From an uncultured Bacteroidales bacterium (GTDB lineage: Bacteria > Bacteroidota > Bacteroidia > Bacteroidales > UBA11471), in assembly GCA_947625885.1 (NCBI GenBank), contig CANQQA010000005.1, positions 52,329-116,328 on the forward strand: a stretch of 64,000 nt of DNA, in the 5' to 3' direction. Under the pieces are notes generated by a model. It searched no databases. It was not told the origin of the DNA and saw only the letters and a program-made list of their open reading frames with translations. The translations under genes and the position numbers were made by a program. Of the stretch, positions 17,557 through 26,674 are shown piece after piece (within the stretch, counting starts at the first letter, position 1; every line of letters starts with the position of its first letter).

Positions 17557-18321
17557 TTACCGGGCGGTGGTGAGAATCTGTTCCAATTCTTTGGTCGAAA
17601 GACGCAATTTGAAGCGACCGTCCATAGCGACCGAAATGTTACCCGTCTCTTCGGAGACGACAATGGATATGGCATCGGTTTCCTGCGAGACTCCCAGTGC
17701 CGCGCGATGCCGCAAGCCCAGCGACTTGGGAATGTCGAGGCTGTGCGATACGGGCAATATGCAGCCGGCGGAAACGATGCGGTTGTCGGCGATAATCATG
17801 GCACCGTCGTGCAGCGGGCTGTTTTTGAAGAAGATATTTTCGATAAGGCGGGGATTGACGTCGGCATTAATGCGATCACCGGTACGCTCGTAGGCAGCCA
17901 GCGGCATGTTCCGCTCGATGATGATAAGGGCACCCACTTTTCCTCGTGAAAGGTTAATGCAGGCATAAATGACAGGAGCTATATAGGCGCGATTCTCCTC
18001 TTTCTCCTTTGCGGGCAAGATGAAGTCGAAAAGGAAGCGCCACCGCTTGTGCGACCCGAGCCCGACCAGAAACTGCCGTATCTCGTCGTGAAAAAGTATG
18101 ACCAATATGATGACGCCCACGCTCACGAGTTTGTCCATAATCGCCCCGATAAGCCGCATATCGAGAATGCGGGTTACGACTATCCACACGCCGATGAATA
18201 TCAGCACGCCGATGAAAATGTTTATCGAACCGGAGTCTTTCATCAGCCGGTAAAGGCTGTACAGCAGCACAGCGACGATAAGAATGTCGAGAATGTCTTT
18301 GATGCCGAAATATGCGAACAT
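17557..18321 (-). CDS. cdaA: Diadenylate cyclase CdaA
   Basis: This enzyme makes the second messenger c-di-AMP from two ATP. The 254-residue protein has three N-terminal membrane helices (residues ~10-80), a short linker and a DisA_N cyclase domain. Both catalytic motifs are intact: DGA at 172-174 (LHDGAMII) and RHR at 204-206 (GLRHRAALG). No CdaR-type regulator lies beside it; instead it sits between folP (2-base gap) and the GT39-like gene (no gap). c-di-AMP usually controls potassium, osmolyte and wall homeostasis. Confidence 0.95.
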   Translation of the reverse strand: MFAYFGIKDILDILIVAVLLYSLYRLMKDSGSINIFIGVLIFIGVWIVVTRILDMRLIGAIMDKLVSVGVIILVILFHDEIRQFLVGLGSHKRWRFLFDFILPAKEKEENRAYIAPVIYACINLSRGKVGALIIIERNMPLAAYERTGDRINADVNPRLIENIFFKNSPLHDGAMIIADNRIVSAGCILPVSHSLDIPKSLGLRHRAALGVSQETDAISIVVSEETGNISVAMDGRFKLRLSTKELEQILTTAR

Positions 18322-18323
18322 GA

Positions 18324-19181
18324 CTATGCCATTAATGTTTTGGTTACGATTTTGACGGTTTCGACTGCCGCACGCACATCGTGTACCCGCAATATTTTAG
18401 CCCCGCCCGCAAGGGCGAGAGCGTGGAGGGCGGTCGTGCCGTTGAGCGACTCTTCGGGCGTGCAGTCCAGCAGCTTATATATCATCGACTTGCGCGACAC
18501 GCCTACCAGCAGCGGCAGCCCCAGCGCGTGCAGCTCGGGGAGGCGGTGCAGCAGGGTATAGTTTCCGTCGAGGGATTTTCCGAATCCGAATCCCGGGTCG
18601 AGTATGATATCGCACACGCCGAGCCGGTGCAGGCGGTCTATCCGTTCGACGAAGTATGCCGTAATATCTGCCATGAGGTCGGCATAGTCGGTCTGTTGCT
18701 GCATGACTTGGGGAGTGCCCCGCATGTGTGTGAGGATATACGGCACTTTGCATTCGGCAACGACGGAGAACATCTCGCCGTCCAGCTCCCCGCCGGAAAT
18801 GTCGTTCACGATTTGCACACCGTACTCCCGAATGCTCCGGCGGGCGATTTCCGCCCGGAACGTATCGACCGACACAACGGCGTCGGGGCAGTTTTTCCGC
18901 ACGAGCGAAAGGGCGCGGTCGAGCCGCCGCCACTCCTCCTCCGCAGAAATATGCTCCGCACCCGGGCGCGAAGAGTACGCCCCGATGTCTATCATATCGC
19001 CCCCTTCGTCGATAATGGCACGGGCGCGCGCCGCAATAGTGGCATCGTCGCCGCACCGGCTTCCGGCATAGAAAGAGTCGGGGGTAACGTTGAGTATGCC
19101 CATGACCAAAGGTCGGTCGAGCGGCAACAACTTACCGTTGATATTCAAAGCAAAAGATGAAAAACACTCGGGTCGTATCAT
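18324..19181 (-). CDS. folP: Dihydropteroate synthase
   Basis: FolP joins p-aminobenzoate to dihydropterin diphosphate in folate synthesis and is the sulfonamide target. The 285-residue TIM-barrel protein has the PABA/pterin loops MGILNVTPDSFYAG (residues 27-40), IDIGAYSSRPGAE, VSVDTFRAE, IVNDISGGELD, ILDPGFGFGKS and the late VGVSRKSMIYKLL. The loops look unmodified, but resistance cannot be judged from this alone. It is cotranscribed with cdaA (2-base gap). Upstream lies a 78-base gap to a small membrane protein gene, with only a weak -7-like TATCTTCG. Confidence 0.95.
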   Translation of the reverse strand: MIRPECFSSFALNINGKLLPLDRPLVMGILNVTPDSFYAGSRCGDDATIAARARAIIDEGGDMIDIGAYSSRPGAEHISAEEEWRRLDRALSLVRKNCPDAVVSVDTFRAEIARRSIREYGVQIVNDISGGELDGEMFSVVAECKVPYILTHMRGTPQVMQQQTDYADLMADITAYFVERIDRLHRLGVCDIILDPGFGFGKSLDGNYTLLHRLPELHALGLPLLVGVSRKSMIYKLLDCTPEESLNGTTALHALALAGGAKILRVHDVRAAVETVKIVTKTLMA

Positions 19182-19259
19182 TCGATAAAAGAGTCGAAAT
19201 CTATTTTTCGACGAAGATACTTTTTTTCAGTGAAAAATACACCTTCCGAGAGGGAGATT

Positions 19260-19547
19260 TTATTTCGGAATGTCGTTTTCGCGTTCTATCGGCTGCAAAT
19301 TCTGCCGGCGCGGCGTATAGGTTTTCGTCTTTTTCGGAGCGGGTGCCGAAACGGGACGCTCGAGCTGCCGTTCAAAAGCAGGAATTTCTTTTTCTATCCA
19401 TGTGGTGTCGCTCAGCGTTACGACCTCGCTTCGGCGCACATAAACTCGCACGGCAAGGGTAGCCGCAATGGCGACAAGCAGCACGATGACGGCGATGCGC
19501 TCGCCGCGCGTAAAATACCACAATCGCTGCCGGTCGTCATGTATCAT
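19260..19547 (-). CDS. Small single-pass membrane protein of unknown function
   Basis: This 95-residue protein has a short N-terminal tail (RQRLWYFTRGER), one strong membrane helix (IAVIVLLVAIAATLAVRVYV) and a proline-, lysine- and arginine-rich tail. The N-terminus resembles the membrane anchor found before helix-hairpin-helix (ComEA-like) domains in Bacteroidota, but no such domain follows here or in the next 78 bases. It starts one base after the stop of the sodium symporter and is almost certainly cotranscribed with it. It may be a small accessory subunit, or a stand-alone anchor; I cannot assign a function. Confidence 0.65.
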   Translation of the reverse strand: MIHDDRQRLWYFTRGERIAVIVLLVAIAATLAVRVYVRRSEVVTLSDTTWIEKEIPAFERQLERPVSAPAPKKTKTYTPRRQNLQPIERENDIPK

Positions 19548-19548
19548 G

Positions 19549-20898
19549 TCAAAAGACTTTCAGTCCCGACAAAAATATCAAAAATATGGCAACGGGAGCC
19601 ACGAAACGCAGACAAAACATCAACGGGGCATAGTAATAGCGCGTTGCACCTTTTACGTCGGACGACAATTCCCGCAGGACGAAGCGGCGATTGAGCTTCC
19701 AGCCCACGAATATCGAGATGAAAAGTCCGCCGGCGGGCAGCAGGATATTCGACGAAAGGAAATCGCAGAAATCGAATATCGTAAGTCCGAAAAGGCGTAT
19801 GTTGTTGAGTACACCGAATGAGAGGGAGCAGAGCGTCGCCAGCACAAGGTAGATGCACGTCATAACGGTGGTGGCTTTATGGCGCGAATAGCGGAACGTG
19901 TCTTGCAGATAGGCGACGGATACTTCGCTCAACGAGATAGTGGAGGTAAGCGCCGCCAGCGATACCAGCACGAAGAACAGCGACGACCACAGCCACCCCA
20001 GCGGCATCCGGGCAAAGAGATTGGGCAAGGTAATGAATATCAATTCCGGTCCCTGCGAAGGACTGATGCCGAAAGTAAAGACAGTGGGGAAAATGAGTAT
20101 TCCGGCAAGTATGGCAACGAGGGTGTCGAACACACCGACGGTAAGGGTAACCCGCCCCAGCCCCGTATCGGCGGAGTAGTAAGAAGAATACGTGAGAAGT
20201 ATGCCCATGCCTACGCTCATGGAGAAAAACGCCTGCCCCATTGCCCGCAATATCGTGCCGGCGGTGATTTTGGAGAAATCGGGGTGGAAAAGGAAACGCA
20301 TGCCGTCGCCGAATCCGGGCAGGAAAACGGAGCGTATGCAGAAAATTATCAAGATGACGAAAAGCAGCGGCATCAGTATGTTCGAGGCTTTTTCTATGCC
20401 CTTATTGACCCCGCGCGCCAGAATGACATGATTGATGAGAATAAAGAGCACCACCCATATCAACGGTTTCAACGGCGAAGTAATGAAGCGATTGAATCCG
20501 GCGGTAAATTCTTCGGCGGAACGGAATGCCATGCCGCCCGGCATGAGCGACTGTACAACGTATTCGAGCGACCAGCCGGAAATGACAAAGTAAAAACCGA
20601 CGATAATCACCGGTGCGGAGATGCAGATGTAGCCGATGATTTTCCACCAGCTGTTCGGAGCAAGTTTGCTGAATGCGTGCGAAGCATTGGTGCGGGCGCC
20701 GCGCCCGACAATAAACTCCGCCAGCATGACCGGCATGGCAAGTACAAGCACGCACACGATGTAAACGAGAATGAATGCGCCGCCTCCGTTCTGCCCCGTT
20801 TCGTAGGGGAATCGCCAAATATTGCCCAAGCCGATGGAGGAGCCGGCTGTCGCGGCAATGACGCCTAATTTCGTATTGAAAGAGGCTCGTTTTTCCAT
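19549..20898 (-). CDS. Sodium-dependent transporter, neurotransmitter:sodium symporter (NSS) family
   Basis: This 449-residue protein has about 11-12 membrane helices and the NSS fold of LeuT/MhsT. Helix 1 carries the substrate and sodium site (GVIAATAGSSIGLGNIWRFPYETGQNGGGAF, with the unwound GSSIGLGN centre) and helix 6 shows FFSMSVGMGILLTYSSY. It likely imports an amino acid with Na+; the substrate cannot be read. The frame extends 53 codons upstream, but that stretch crosses the promoter, and the Met at 20898 gives the usual NSS N-terminus (MEKRASFNTKLG). A 95-residue membrane protein follows. Confidence 0.95.
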   Translation of the reverse strand: MEKRASFNTKLGVIAATAGSSIGLGNIWRFPYETGQNGGGAFILVYIVCVLVLAMPVMLAEFIVGRGARTNASHAFSKLAPNSWWKIIGYICISAPVIIVGFYFVISGWSLEYVVQSLMPGGMAFRSAEEFTAGFNRFITSPLKPLIWVVLFILINHVILARGVNKGIEKASNILMPLLFVILIIFCIRSVFLPGFGDGMRFLFHPDFSKITAGTILRAMGQAFFSMSVGMGILLTYSSYYSADTGLGRVTLTVGVFDTLVAILAGILIFPTVFTFGISPSQGPELIFITLPNLFARMPLGWLWSSLFFVLVSLAALTSTISLSEVSVAYLQDTFRYSRHKATTVMTCIYLVLATLCSLSFGVLNNIRLFGLTIFDFCDFLSSNILLPAGGLFISIFVGWKLNRRFVLRELSSDVKGATRYYYAPLMFCLRFVAPVAIFLIFLSGLKVF

Positions 20899-20923
20899 AT
20901 TGCAATTCTGCTTTTGTCGAATG

Positions 20924-20953
20924 CAAAAGTAATATTTTTTATCTATAAAACAA
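20924..20953 (-). promoter_or_regulatory. Promoter of the sodium symporter operon
   Basis: On the minus strand TTG (20953-20951) and TACTTTTG (20931-20924) are 19 bases apart, a perfect consensus. It lies 25 bases before the symporter ATG and may drive the run through folP, cdaA and GtrA. Confidence 0.8.
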
Positions 20954-21047
20954 TGTTTTCTGAATTTTCCGTTGTTTCGACCATGAAAATATTTATTTAT
21001 GTAAGAAACTTTCCCGTTTTCGGGTATTCTGCCGGCATCAAAAAGCA

Positions 21048-21081
21048 AGCGAGGCATACCCCGTAAGGGATATGCCTCGCT
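21048..21081 (-). terminator. Terminator of the ribosomal protein array
   Basis: AGCGAGGCATA (21048-21058) pairs with TATGCCTCGCT (21071-21081), and CCC/GGG extends the stem around a GTAA loop. On the minus strand the hairpin is followed by TTGCTTTTTG. It lies 20 bases beyond the rplQ stop and probably ends the whole array. Confidence 0.85.
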
Positions 21082-21101
21082 CTATCACAAAGCTATGATT
21101 T

Positions 21102-21644
21102 TTACTTTTCTGCGTTTTCAACCGGTTTCTCTGCCTGTTCGGCGGGAGCGGCAGACTCTGCCGCAGGTGCTGCGGTTTCAGCAGGAGCTGCGGGAGCTTC
21201 GGCAGGAGCAGCCGTTTCGGCAGCCGTGCTCTTTTTCGAGCGGCGGGTGCGCGTTTTCTTGGGAGCTTTTTCTTTGAGCATATTTTCGTTGTAATCGACA
21301 AGCTCTATAAAGCAGGTTTTAGCATTGTCGCCGAGGCGATTGCCCGTTTTGAGAATGCGGGTGTATCCGCCCGGACGGTCGGCAACTTTTTCTGCAATGT
21401 TTTTGAAAAGCTCGGTTACGGCTTCTTTGCTCCGCAAATAGCTGAATACGACACGGCGCGATGCGGTCGAATCTTCTTTGGAACGATTGATCAGCGGCTC
21501 TACATATACCCGCAGGGCTTTGGCTTTTGCCAACGTGGTAAAGATTCTTTTGTGGAGAATCAACGAAGTCGCCATATTGGACAGCAGGGCATCTCTATGC
21601 GCTTTGGAGCGTCCCAAGTGGTTGAATTTCTTATTGTGTCTCAT
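21102..21644 (-). CDS. rplQ: 50S ribosomal protein L17 with Ala/Pro-rich tail
   Basis: L17 binds 23S rRNA near the peptide exit tunnel. The first ~125 residues are canonical ([20 protein letters not shown] and [20 protein letters not shown]). After a basic stretch the protein continues with ~50 residues of almost only Ala, Pro and Glu, giving 180 residues against about 120-130 in E. coli. Such tails occur in Bacteroidota L17, but this one is highly repetitive. It starts 3 bases after the rpoA stop and is the last gene of the array. Confidence 0.97.
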   Translation of the reverse strand: MRHNKKFNHLGRSKAHRDALLSNMATSLILHKRIFTTLAKAKALRVYVEPLINRSKEDSTASRRVVFSYLRSKEAVTELFKNIAEKVADRPGGYTRILKTGNRLGDNAKTCFIELVDYNENMLKEKAPKKTRTRRSKKSTAAETAAPAEAPAAPAETAAPAAESAAPAEQAEKPVENAEK

Positions 21645-21647
21645 CTT

Positions 21648-22640
21648 TTACTCTTTTTCTAATTTATACTTTGAAATATCCATTCCAAACGAGAGATTGA
21701 GGCTTGCCAACAATTCATCGAGTTCGGTGAGCGATTTGCGACCGAAATTGCGGAATTTCAGCAGGTCGGTCTTGTTGAATACCACCAGTTCGCCGAGCGT
21801 CTCGACATCTGCCGATTTGAGGCAGTTGAGGGCGCGTACGGAGAGGTCCATATCCACCAGCTTGGTTTTAAGCAGCTGGCGCATGTGCAATACTTCTTCG
21901 TCGAACTCTTCGTTTCCGTCGGCATCGGTCGTTTCGAGCGCGATTTTCTCGTCGGAGAAAAGCATGAAGTGGTAAATCAATATTTTGGCAGCTTCTTTCA
22001 AAGCGTCTTTGGGGTGGATAGAGCCGTCGGTCGTGATTTCGAGAATCAGTTTCTCGTAGTCGGTTTTCTGCTCTACACGGAAGTTTTCCGAAATATATTT
22101 CACATTGCGGATAGGCGTGAAGATGGAGTCGATAGCAATCAAATCGACAGGGTCGCCCGGGTTCTGGTTTTCTTCTGCCGGAACGTAGCCGCGCCCTTTG
22201 TTGATGTTGATTTCAATCTGGAAGTTCGCGCTGGTATCCATGTTGCAGATGACCAATTCGGGATTAAGCACTTCAAATCCGGTAAGGTGCTTGCCTATAT
22301 CACCGGCTTTGAACACATCGGTTCCCGACACGGAAATCGACACTTTTTCGGTCTCGATTTCTTCTACGATTTGTTTGAGTCTCACCTTTTTGAGGTTGAG
22401 AATGATATTGGTTACATCTTCGATGACGCCCGGTATGGTCGAGAACTCATGTTCTACGCCGCTGATGCGAATAGACGTGATTGCAAATCCTTCGAGAGAG
22501 TTGAGCAGAATCCGGCGCAAAGCGTTACCGATAGTAACGGCATAGCCCGGTTCCAACGGACGGAATTCAAATCTGCCGAAAAAAGCGTCAGCCTCAAGCA
22601 TGAGGACTTTATCGGGTTTTTGAAATGCTAATATCGCCAT
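21648..22640 (-). CDS. rpoA: RNA polymerase alpha subunit
   Basis: The 330-residue alpha subunit dimerises to nucleate RNA polymerase assembly. The N-terminal domain (residues ~1-235) shows [28 protein letters not shown], and the C-terminal DNA-contacting domain shows [16 protein letters not shown] and [14 protein letters not shown]. No break or insertion is apparent. It lies between rpsD (10-base gap) and rplQ, the classical alpha operon order. Confidence 0.98.
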   Translation of the reverse strand: MAILAFQKPDKVLMLEADAFFGRFEFRPLEPGYAVTIGNALRRILLNSLEGFAITSIRISGVEHEFSTIPGVIEDVTNIILNLKKVRLKQIVEEIETEKVSISVSGTDVFKAGDIGKHLTGFEVLNPELVICNMDTSANFQIEININKGRGYVPAEENQNPGDPVDLIAIDSIFTPIRNVKYISENFRVEQKTDYEKLILEITTDGSIHPKDALKEAAKILIYHFMLFSDEKIALETTDADGNEEFDEEVLHMRQLLKTKLVDMDLSVRALNCLKSADVETLGELVVFNKTDLLKFRNFGRKSLTELDELLASLNLSFGMDISKYKLEKE

Positions 22641-22650
22641 GAATCAATTA

Positions 22651-23256
22651 TTATTTAGAATACAACTCAACGATCAACTGCTCTTTGATATTTTCGGGAA
22701 TGTCGGCACGCTCGGGCATGTGGAGGAGTTTGCCGCCTTTGAGATTTTCGTCCCATTCAATCCACGGATATTTGCTGTGATTGAATCCGGCAAGAGCATC
22801 GCCAATGACTTCCAACGATTTCGATTTTTCGCGAACGGCGACAATTTCGCCGGCTTTTACCGAATAGGAAGGGACGTTTACCACCTTGCCATCGACCGTG
22901 ATATGACGGTGGAGCACCAATTGACGGGCTGCGGCACGCGAGGGTGCGATGCCCATACGATATACGACATTGTCGAGACGGGCTTCGAGAAGCTGCAAGA
23001 GCACTTCACCCGTAATACCTTTGGTGCGCGAGGCTTTTTCAAAGAGAATACGGAATTGTCTTTCGAGCACGCCGTAGGTGTATTTGGCTTTTTGTTTTTC
23101 CCGCAGCTGGATTCCATATTCCGAAGTTTTTCTTCTCTTATTGGCGCCTTGCTGTCCGGGAGGATAATTCTTTTTGGAAAGTACCTTGTCTGCGCCGAAA
23201 ATCGGTTCTCCGAATTTACGGGCGATTTTTGTTTTAGGTCCGGTATATCTTGCCAT
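22651..23256 (-). CDS. rpsD: 30S ribosomal protein S4
   Basis: S4 nucleates 30S assembly on the 5' domain of 16S rRNA. The 201-residue protein has the S4 RNA-binding fold ([21 protein letters not shown] and [16 protein letters not shown]). It lacks the N-terminal zinc-binding cysteines of some S4 proteins, so it is the zinc-free type. A 109-base gap with possible hairpins separates it from rpsK, unusual in this tight array. In other bacteria S4 represses its own operon by binding the leader RNA. Confidence 0.98.
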   Translation of the reverse strand: MARYTGPKTKIARKFGEPIFGADKVLSKKNYPPGQQGANKRRKTSEYGIQLREKQKAKYTYGVLERQFRILFEKASRTKGITGEVLLQLLEARLDNVVYRMGIAPSRAAARQLVLHRHITVDGKVVNVPSYSVKAGEIVAVREKSKSLEVIGDALAGFNHSKYPWIEWDENLKGGKLLHMPERADIPENIKEQLIVELYSK

Positions 23257-23365
23257 TGTTTTATATTTTTAATTTTTATACTTATATGAATCGCAATAGG
23301 TGCAGCCGCGATTGCAGAGAGGAGTCGGTATGCAATCTTATCACCGGTTGTGATTCTGCAAAATA
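23257..23365 (-). promoter_or_regulatory. Structured gap between rpsK and rpsD, candidate S4 control region
   Basis: This 109-base gap holds no gene. As minus-strand RNA it can form a 5-bp hairpin (23350-23354 with 23340-23344) and then either a 6-bp stem 23331-23336 with 23311-23316 or a 6-bp stem 23308-23313 with 23289-23294. The last two share bases 23311-23313, so they exclude each other. I infer a possible regulatory leader for rpsD; no homology was tested. Confidence 0.3.
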
Positions 23366-23755
23366 TTATACTCTACGTCTTTTCGGAGGACGACAGCCAT
23401 TGTGGGGCAATGGCGTAACGTCGATGATTTCGGTTACTTCGATACCAGCGCCGTGTACGGTGCGGATAGCCGATTCACGTCCGTTTCCGGGACCTTTGAC
23501 ATAAGCCTTCACTTTTCTCAGACCGAGGTCGTAAGCGACTTTGGCGCAATCCTGCGCTGCCATCTGAGCGGCATAAGGCGTATTCTTTTTCGACCCTCTG
23601 AATCCCATTTTGCCTGCCGACGACCACGAAATAATCTGACCTTCGGAATTGGCAAGGGACACGATGATGTTGTTAAAGGAAGAGTGTACGTGAAGTTCGC
23701 CCATGGCATCGACTTTAACGTTTCTCTTCTTGGTTGCGACTGTCTTTTTTGCCAT
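23366..23755 (-). CDS. rpsK: 30S ribosomal protein S11
   Basis: S11 sits on the 30S platform near the mRNA exit. The 129-residue sequence is canonical: [57 protein letters not shown] and the C-terminal [18 protein letters not shown]. It starts 9 bases after the rpsM stop. Confidence 0.98.
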   Translation of the reverse strand: MAKKTVATKKRNVKVDAMGELHVHSSFNNIIVSLANSEGQIISWSSAGKMGFRGSKKNTPYAAQMAAQDCAKVAYDLGLRKVKAYVKGPGNGRESAIRTVHGAGIEVTEIIDVTPLPHNGCRPPKRRRV

Positions 23756-23764
23756 ACTTAGTTA

Positions 23765-24145
23765 TTATTTAGTAGCTTTTTTCTTGTTTGCGACGGTTTT
23801 CTTTTTGCCTTTACGGGTACGGGCGTTGTTTTTGGTGCTTTGTCCGCGCACGGGGAGTCCGTTACGATGACGCACGCCGCGATAGCAGCCTATATCCATA
23901 AGGCGTTTGATATTGAGTTGGACTTCCGAACGGAGGTCTCCTTCTACTTTGTATTCGGCGCCGATGATTTCACGGACTTTCGCAGCCTGCTCATCGTTCC
24001 AATCTTTGATTTTTATGTCTTTGTCGATACCGGCTTTTGCCAATATGGTATTCGCGGCGCTACGACCTATACCGTAGATATAAGTCAACGCGATTTCGCC
24101 TCTTTTGTTTTGAGGCAGGTCAACACCTACTATTCTTACTGCCAT
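23765..24145 (-). CDS. rpsM: 30S ribosomal protein S13
   Basis: S13 forms inter-subunit bridges in the 30S head and contacts the P-site tRNA. The 126-residue protein has the expected [20 protein letters not shown] and [25 protein letters not shown], with a lysine-rich tail. It follows rpmJ after 35 bases. Confidence 0.98.
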   Translation of the reverse strand: MAVRIVGVDLPQNKRGEIALTYIYGIGRSAANTILAKAGIDKDIKIKDWNDEQAAKVREIIGAEYKVEGDLRSEVQLNIKRLMDIGCYRGVRHRNGLPVRGQSTKNNARTRKGKKKTVANKKKATK

Positions 24146-24180
24146 ATAGTCATTGAATTATTGTGCAAAAATAATAAAAA

Positions 24181-24297
24181 TTATCCTTGACGTTGTTTAT
24201 ACTTCGGATTTTTCTTGTTGATAACGTACAAGCGACCTTTTCTTCTCACGATTTTGCAATCGGGGGTGCGCTTCTTCAATGATGCTTTTACTTTCAT
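24181..24297 (-). CDS. rpmJ: 50S ribosomal protein L36, zinc-free form
   Basis: This 38-residue protein reads [17 protein letters not shown] and ends NPKYKQRQG, the typical L36 frame. Of the three Cys and one His that bind zinc in the C+ form only one Cys remains (DCK); the others are replaced, so it should not bind zinc. It starts 12 bases after the infA stop. It is short enough to be missed by length filters. Confidence 0.97.
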   Translation of the reverse strand: MKVKASLKKRTPDCKIVRRKGRLYVINKKNPKYKQRQG

Positions 24298-24309
24298 ATC
24301 TGTGTTTTT

Positions 24310-24528
24310 TTATTTGTATCTGAAAGAGATTCTTCCTTTGGACAGGTCGTAGGGAGACATTTCCACTTTTACCTTGTCGCCCGGAAGGATTTTGATGTAA
24401 TGCATTCTCATCTTACCGGAGATGTGAGCCGTGATTTCATGCCCGTTCTCCAATTCGACTTTGAACATTGCATTCGACAATGCTTCTACGATAACTCCGT
24501 CTTGCTCTATTGCAGCCTGTTTTGCCAT
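24310..24528 (-). CDS. infA: Translation initiation factor IF-1
   Basis: IF-1 blocks the A site of the 30S subunit during initiation. The 72-residue OB-fold protein is canonical ([19 protein letters not shown] and [29 protein letters not shown]). It starts 10 bases after the map stop, in the usual spc-region position. Confidence 0.98.
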   Translation of the reverse strand: MAKQAAIEQDGVIVEALSNAMFKVELENGHEITAHISGKMRMHYIKILPGDKVKVEMSPYDLSKGRISFRYK

Positions 24529-24538
24529 ATATCTGGGG

Positions 24539-25324
24539 TTACTTTGTGGTTGGTATTCCTAATGCTTCTTCGACGTAACGGAACGACGACAATACATCGG
24601 GACCGTTTTCTCTGACGGCTATCGTGTGCTCGAAATGCGCCGACGGTTTACGATCTTTGGTGCGGGTCGTCCAGCCGTCTCTTTCGACGACTATATTGCG
24701 CGAACCGAGATTTATCATCGGCTCTATGGCGATGACCATACCGTTTTTGAGCAACGGACCGCAGCCGCGACGCCCGTAGTTGGGCACTTCGGGGTCTTCG
24801 TGCAAGTGCTTTCCGACCCCGTGTCCGCAAAGCTCGCGGACAACCGAGTAGTTGCGATGCTCGCAATAGGTCTGTATGGCGTTGCTTATATCGCCGATGC
24901 GCTTTCCTTCGACGGCTTGTTCGATGCCGATGTAAAGCGATTCTTTGGTCGTTTTCAACAACATTTTCACTTCCGGAGCCACTTCGCCCACCTCGAAGGT
25001 GTAAGCCGAGTCGCCGTTGAAACCGTTTTTCACGACCCCGCAGTCGATAGATACGACATCGCCTTCTTTCAAGGCGTAATTCGAGGGAATGCCGTGTACG
25101 ATCTGTTCATTGACCGAAACGCACAACGTATTCGGGTATCCTGCATATCCCAAGAATCCGGGTATCGCCTGATGGTCGCGAATGAACTCTTCGGCTATTT
25201 TGTCGAGTTGCAGGGTGGTGATTCCGGGTGCAACCCATTTTGCCAATTCGCCGAGAGTCTGCCCCACCAGAAGGTTGCTTTGGCGCAACAGCTCTATTTC
25301 TTCGTCGGTTTTCAGATAAATCAT
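24539..25324 (-). CDS. map: Methionine aminopeptidase, type I
   Basis: Map removes the initiator Met from new proteins. The 261-residue pita-bread enzyme keeps all metal ligands: the two Asp in [19 protein letters not shown], the His in [14 protein letters not shown], the Glu in MVIAIEPMI and the Glu in HFEHTIAV. There is no N-terminal SH3-like extension. It lies between secY (9-base gap) and infA, the common order in many phyla. Confidence 0.97.
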   Translation of the reverse strand: MIYLKTDEEIELLRQSNLLVGQTLGELAKWVAPGITTLQLDKIAEEFIRDHQAIPGFLGYAGYPNTLCVSVNEQIVHGIPSNYALKEGDVVSIDCGVVKNGFNGDSAYTFEVGEVAPEVKMLLKTTKESLYIGIEQAVEGKRIGDISNAIQTYCEHRNYSVVRELCGHGVGKHLHEDPEVPNYGRRGCGPLLKNGMVIAIEPMINLGSRNIVVERDGWTTRTKDRKPSAHFEHTIAVRENGPDVLSSFRYVEEALGIPTTK

Positions 25325-25333
25325 CGCTATGAT

Positions 25334-26665
25334 TTAATAGGCGGCTATCGAACCGGAACGTCCTTTTATTCTGCCCGATTTGAGCAATCCGTCGTAATGA
25401 CGCATCATCAAATGGCTTTCTATCTGTTGTAGCGTATCGAGTACGACACCCACGAGAATGAGCAGCGATGTTCCGCCGAAGAACTGGGAGAACTCTGCGC
25501 TAATTCCCGCTATCTGCGCGAATGCGGGCATGATAGCTACGATTGCGAGGAATATGGAGCCGGGCAGGGTGATACGCGACATAATGGAGTCGATGTATGC
25601 TGCCGTCTTCTTTCCGGGTTTTACGCCGGGAATGAAACCGTTGTTGCGTTTCATATCCTCAGCCATCTGGTTGGGCTGTATCGTAATTGCCGTATAGAAA
25701 TAGGTGAACAGAATTATCAGTATGGCAAATACGAAGTTGTACGTGAAACTCGTACTGCGCATGAACGACTGCCAAAAAGGACTGCTGGCATTGTCGGCAG
25801 AGAATCCGACAATGGCGATAGGTATGAACATGATGGCTTGTGCGAAGATGATAGGCATCACTCCGGCAGTGTTCACTTTCAGAGGAATGTACTGTCTTGC
25901 TCCGCCATACTGCTTGTTACCTACCACACGTTTGGCGTATTGTACGGGGATTTTGCGCGTGCCTTGCACCAAGAGTATTGCGGCTGCTATGACAAACAGC
26001 AGGAATACGATTTCGGCAAGGAACATGACCAATCCGCCGGCAGTGGTTGCCGTACGCATGACAAACTCTTGTACGAGCGACTTGGGCAGACGGGCGATGA
26101 TACCGACCAAAATGATGAACGATATACCGTTGCCGATGCCTCTGTCGGTGATGCGCTCACCCAACCACATGATAAACATACTTCCTGCGGTAAGAATTAT
26201 CGTCGAGGAAATGGTAAACATGAGGTCGGTGGGAAATGCGCTGCCCATTTGTACGCGGAGGTTCACCAGATAGGTGGGACCCTGTATCAAGAGTATCAAT
26301 ACGGTGAGATAACGGGTGTACTGATTGAGCTTGCGACGTCCGCTTTCGCCTTCGCGTTGCAGTTTCTGGAAATAGGGCAATGCCATGCCGAGCAACTGTA
26401 TGACGATAGATGCCGTGATGTAAGGCATGATACCCAACGCGAAAATAGAGGCGTTGGAGAATGCACCGCCCGAGAACATATCGAGCAGCTGCATGAGTCC
26501 GCCGCTTGTCTGTGCGCGCAACTGGGCGAGAGCCTGAGGGTCGATACCCGGCAATACCACGTAAGTACCTGCACGATATACCAATACCAGCAGTATCGTC
26601 GTGATAATGCGTTTTCTCAGGTCTTCGATTTTCCAGATATTTTTTATCGTTTCTATTGCTCTCAT
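25334..26665 (-). CDS. secY: Protein translocase subunit SecY
   Basis: SecY is the channel of the Sec translocon in the inner membrane. The 443-residue protein has ten predicted helices, the plug region after helix 1 (DMFSGGAFSNASIFALGIMPYITASI) and conserved loops such as LGERITDRGIGNGIS and NNGFIPGVKPGKKTA. It supplies the export step that precedes the outer-membrane T9SS encoded in this window. It starts 9 bases after the rplO stop. Confidence 0.98.
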   Translation of the reverse strand: MRAIETIKNIWKIEDLRKRIITTILLVLVYRAGTYVVLPGIDPQALAQLRAQTSGGLMQLLDMFSGGAFSNASIFALGIMPYITASIVIQLLGMALPYFQKLQREGESGRRKLNQYTRYLTVLILLIQGPTYLVNLRVQMGSAFPTDLMFTISSTIILTAGSMFIMWLGERITDRGIGNGISFIILVGIIARLPKSLVQEFVMRTATTAGGLVMFLAEIVFLLFVIAAAILLVQGTRKIPVQYAKRVVGNKQYGGARQYIPLKVNTAGVMPIIFAQAIMFIPIAIVGFSADNASSPFWQSFMRSTSFTYNFVFAILIILFTYFYTAITIQPNQMAEDMKRNNGFIPGVKPGKKTAAYIDSIMSRITLPGSIFLAIVAIMPAFAQIAGISAEFSQFFGGTSLLILVGVVLDTLQQIESHLMMRHYDGLLKSGRIKGRSGSIAAY

Positions 26666-26674
26666 AGTCTTACG

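Noticed and set aside
19260..19547. Pseudogene of a helix-hairpin-helix protein
   Set aside because: No remnant of such a domain is found in any frame in the 78 bases after the stop, and the next gene starts there. I keep it as a small intact gene.
20899..21057. A 53-residue N-terminal extension of the sodium symporter
   Set aside because: It runs through the promoter at 20924-20953 and is unlike any symporter N-terminus.
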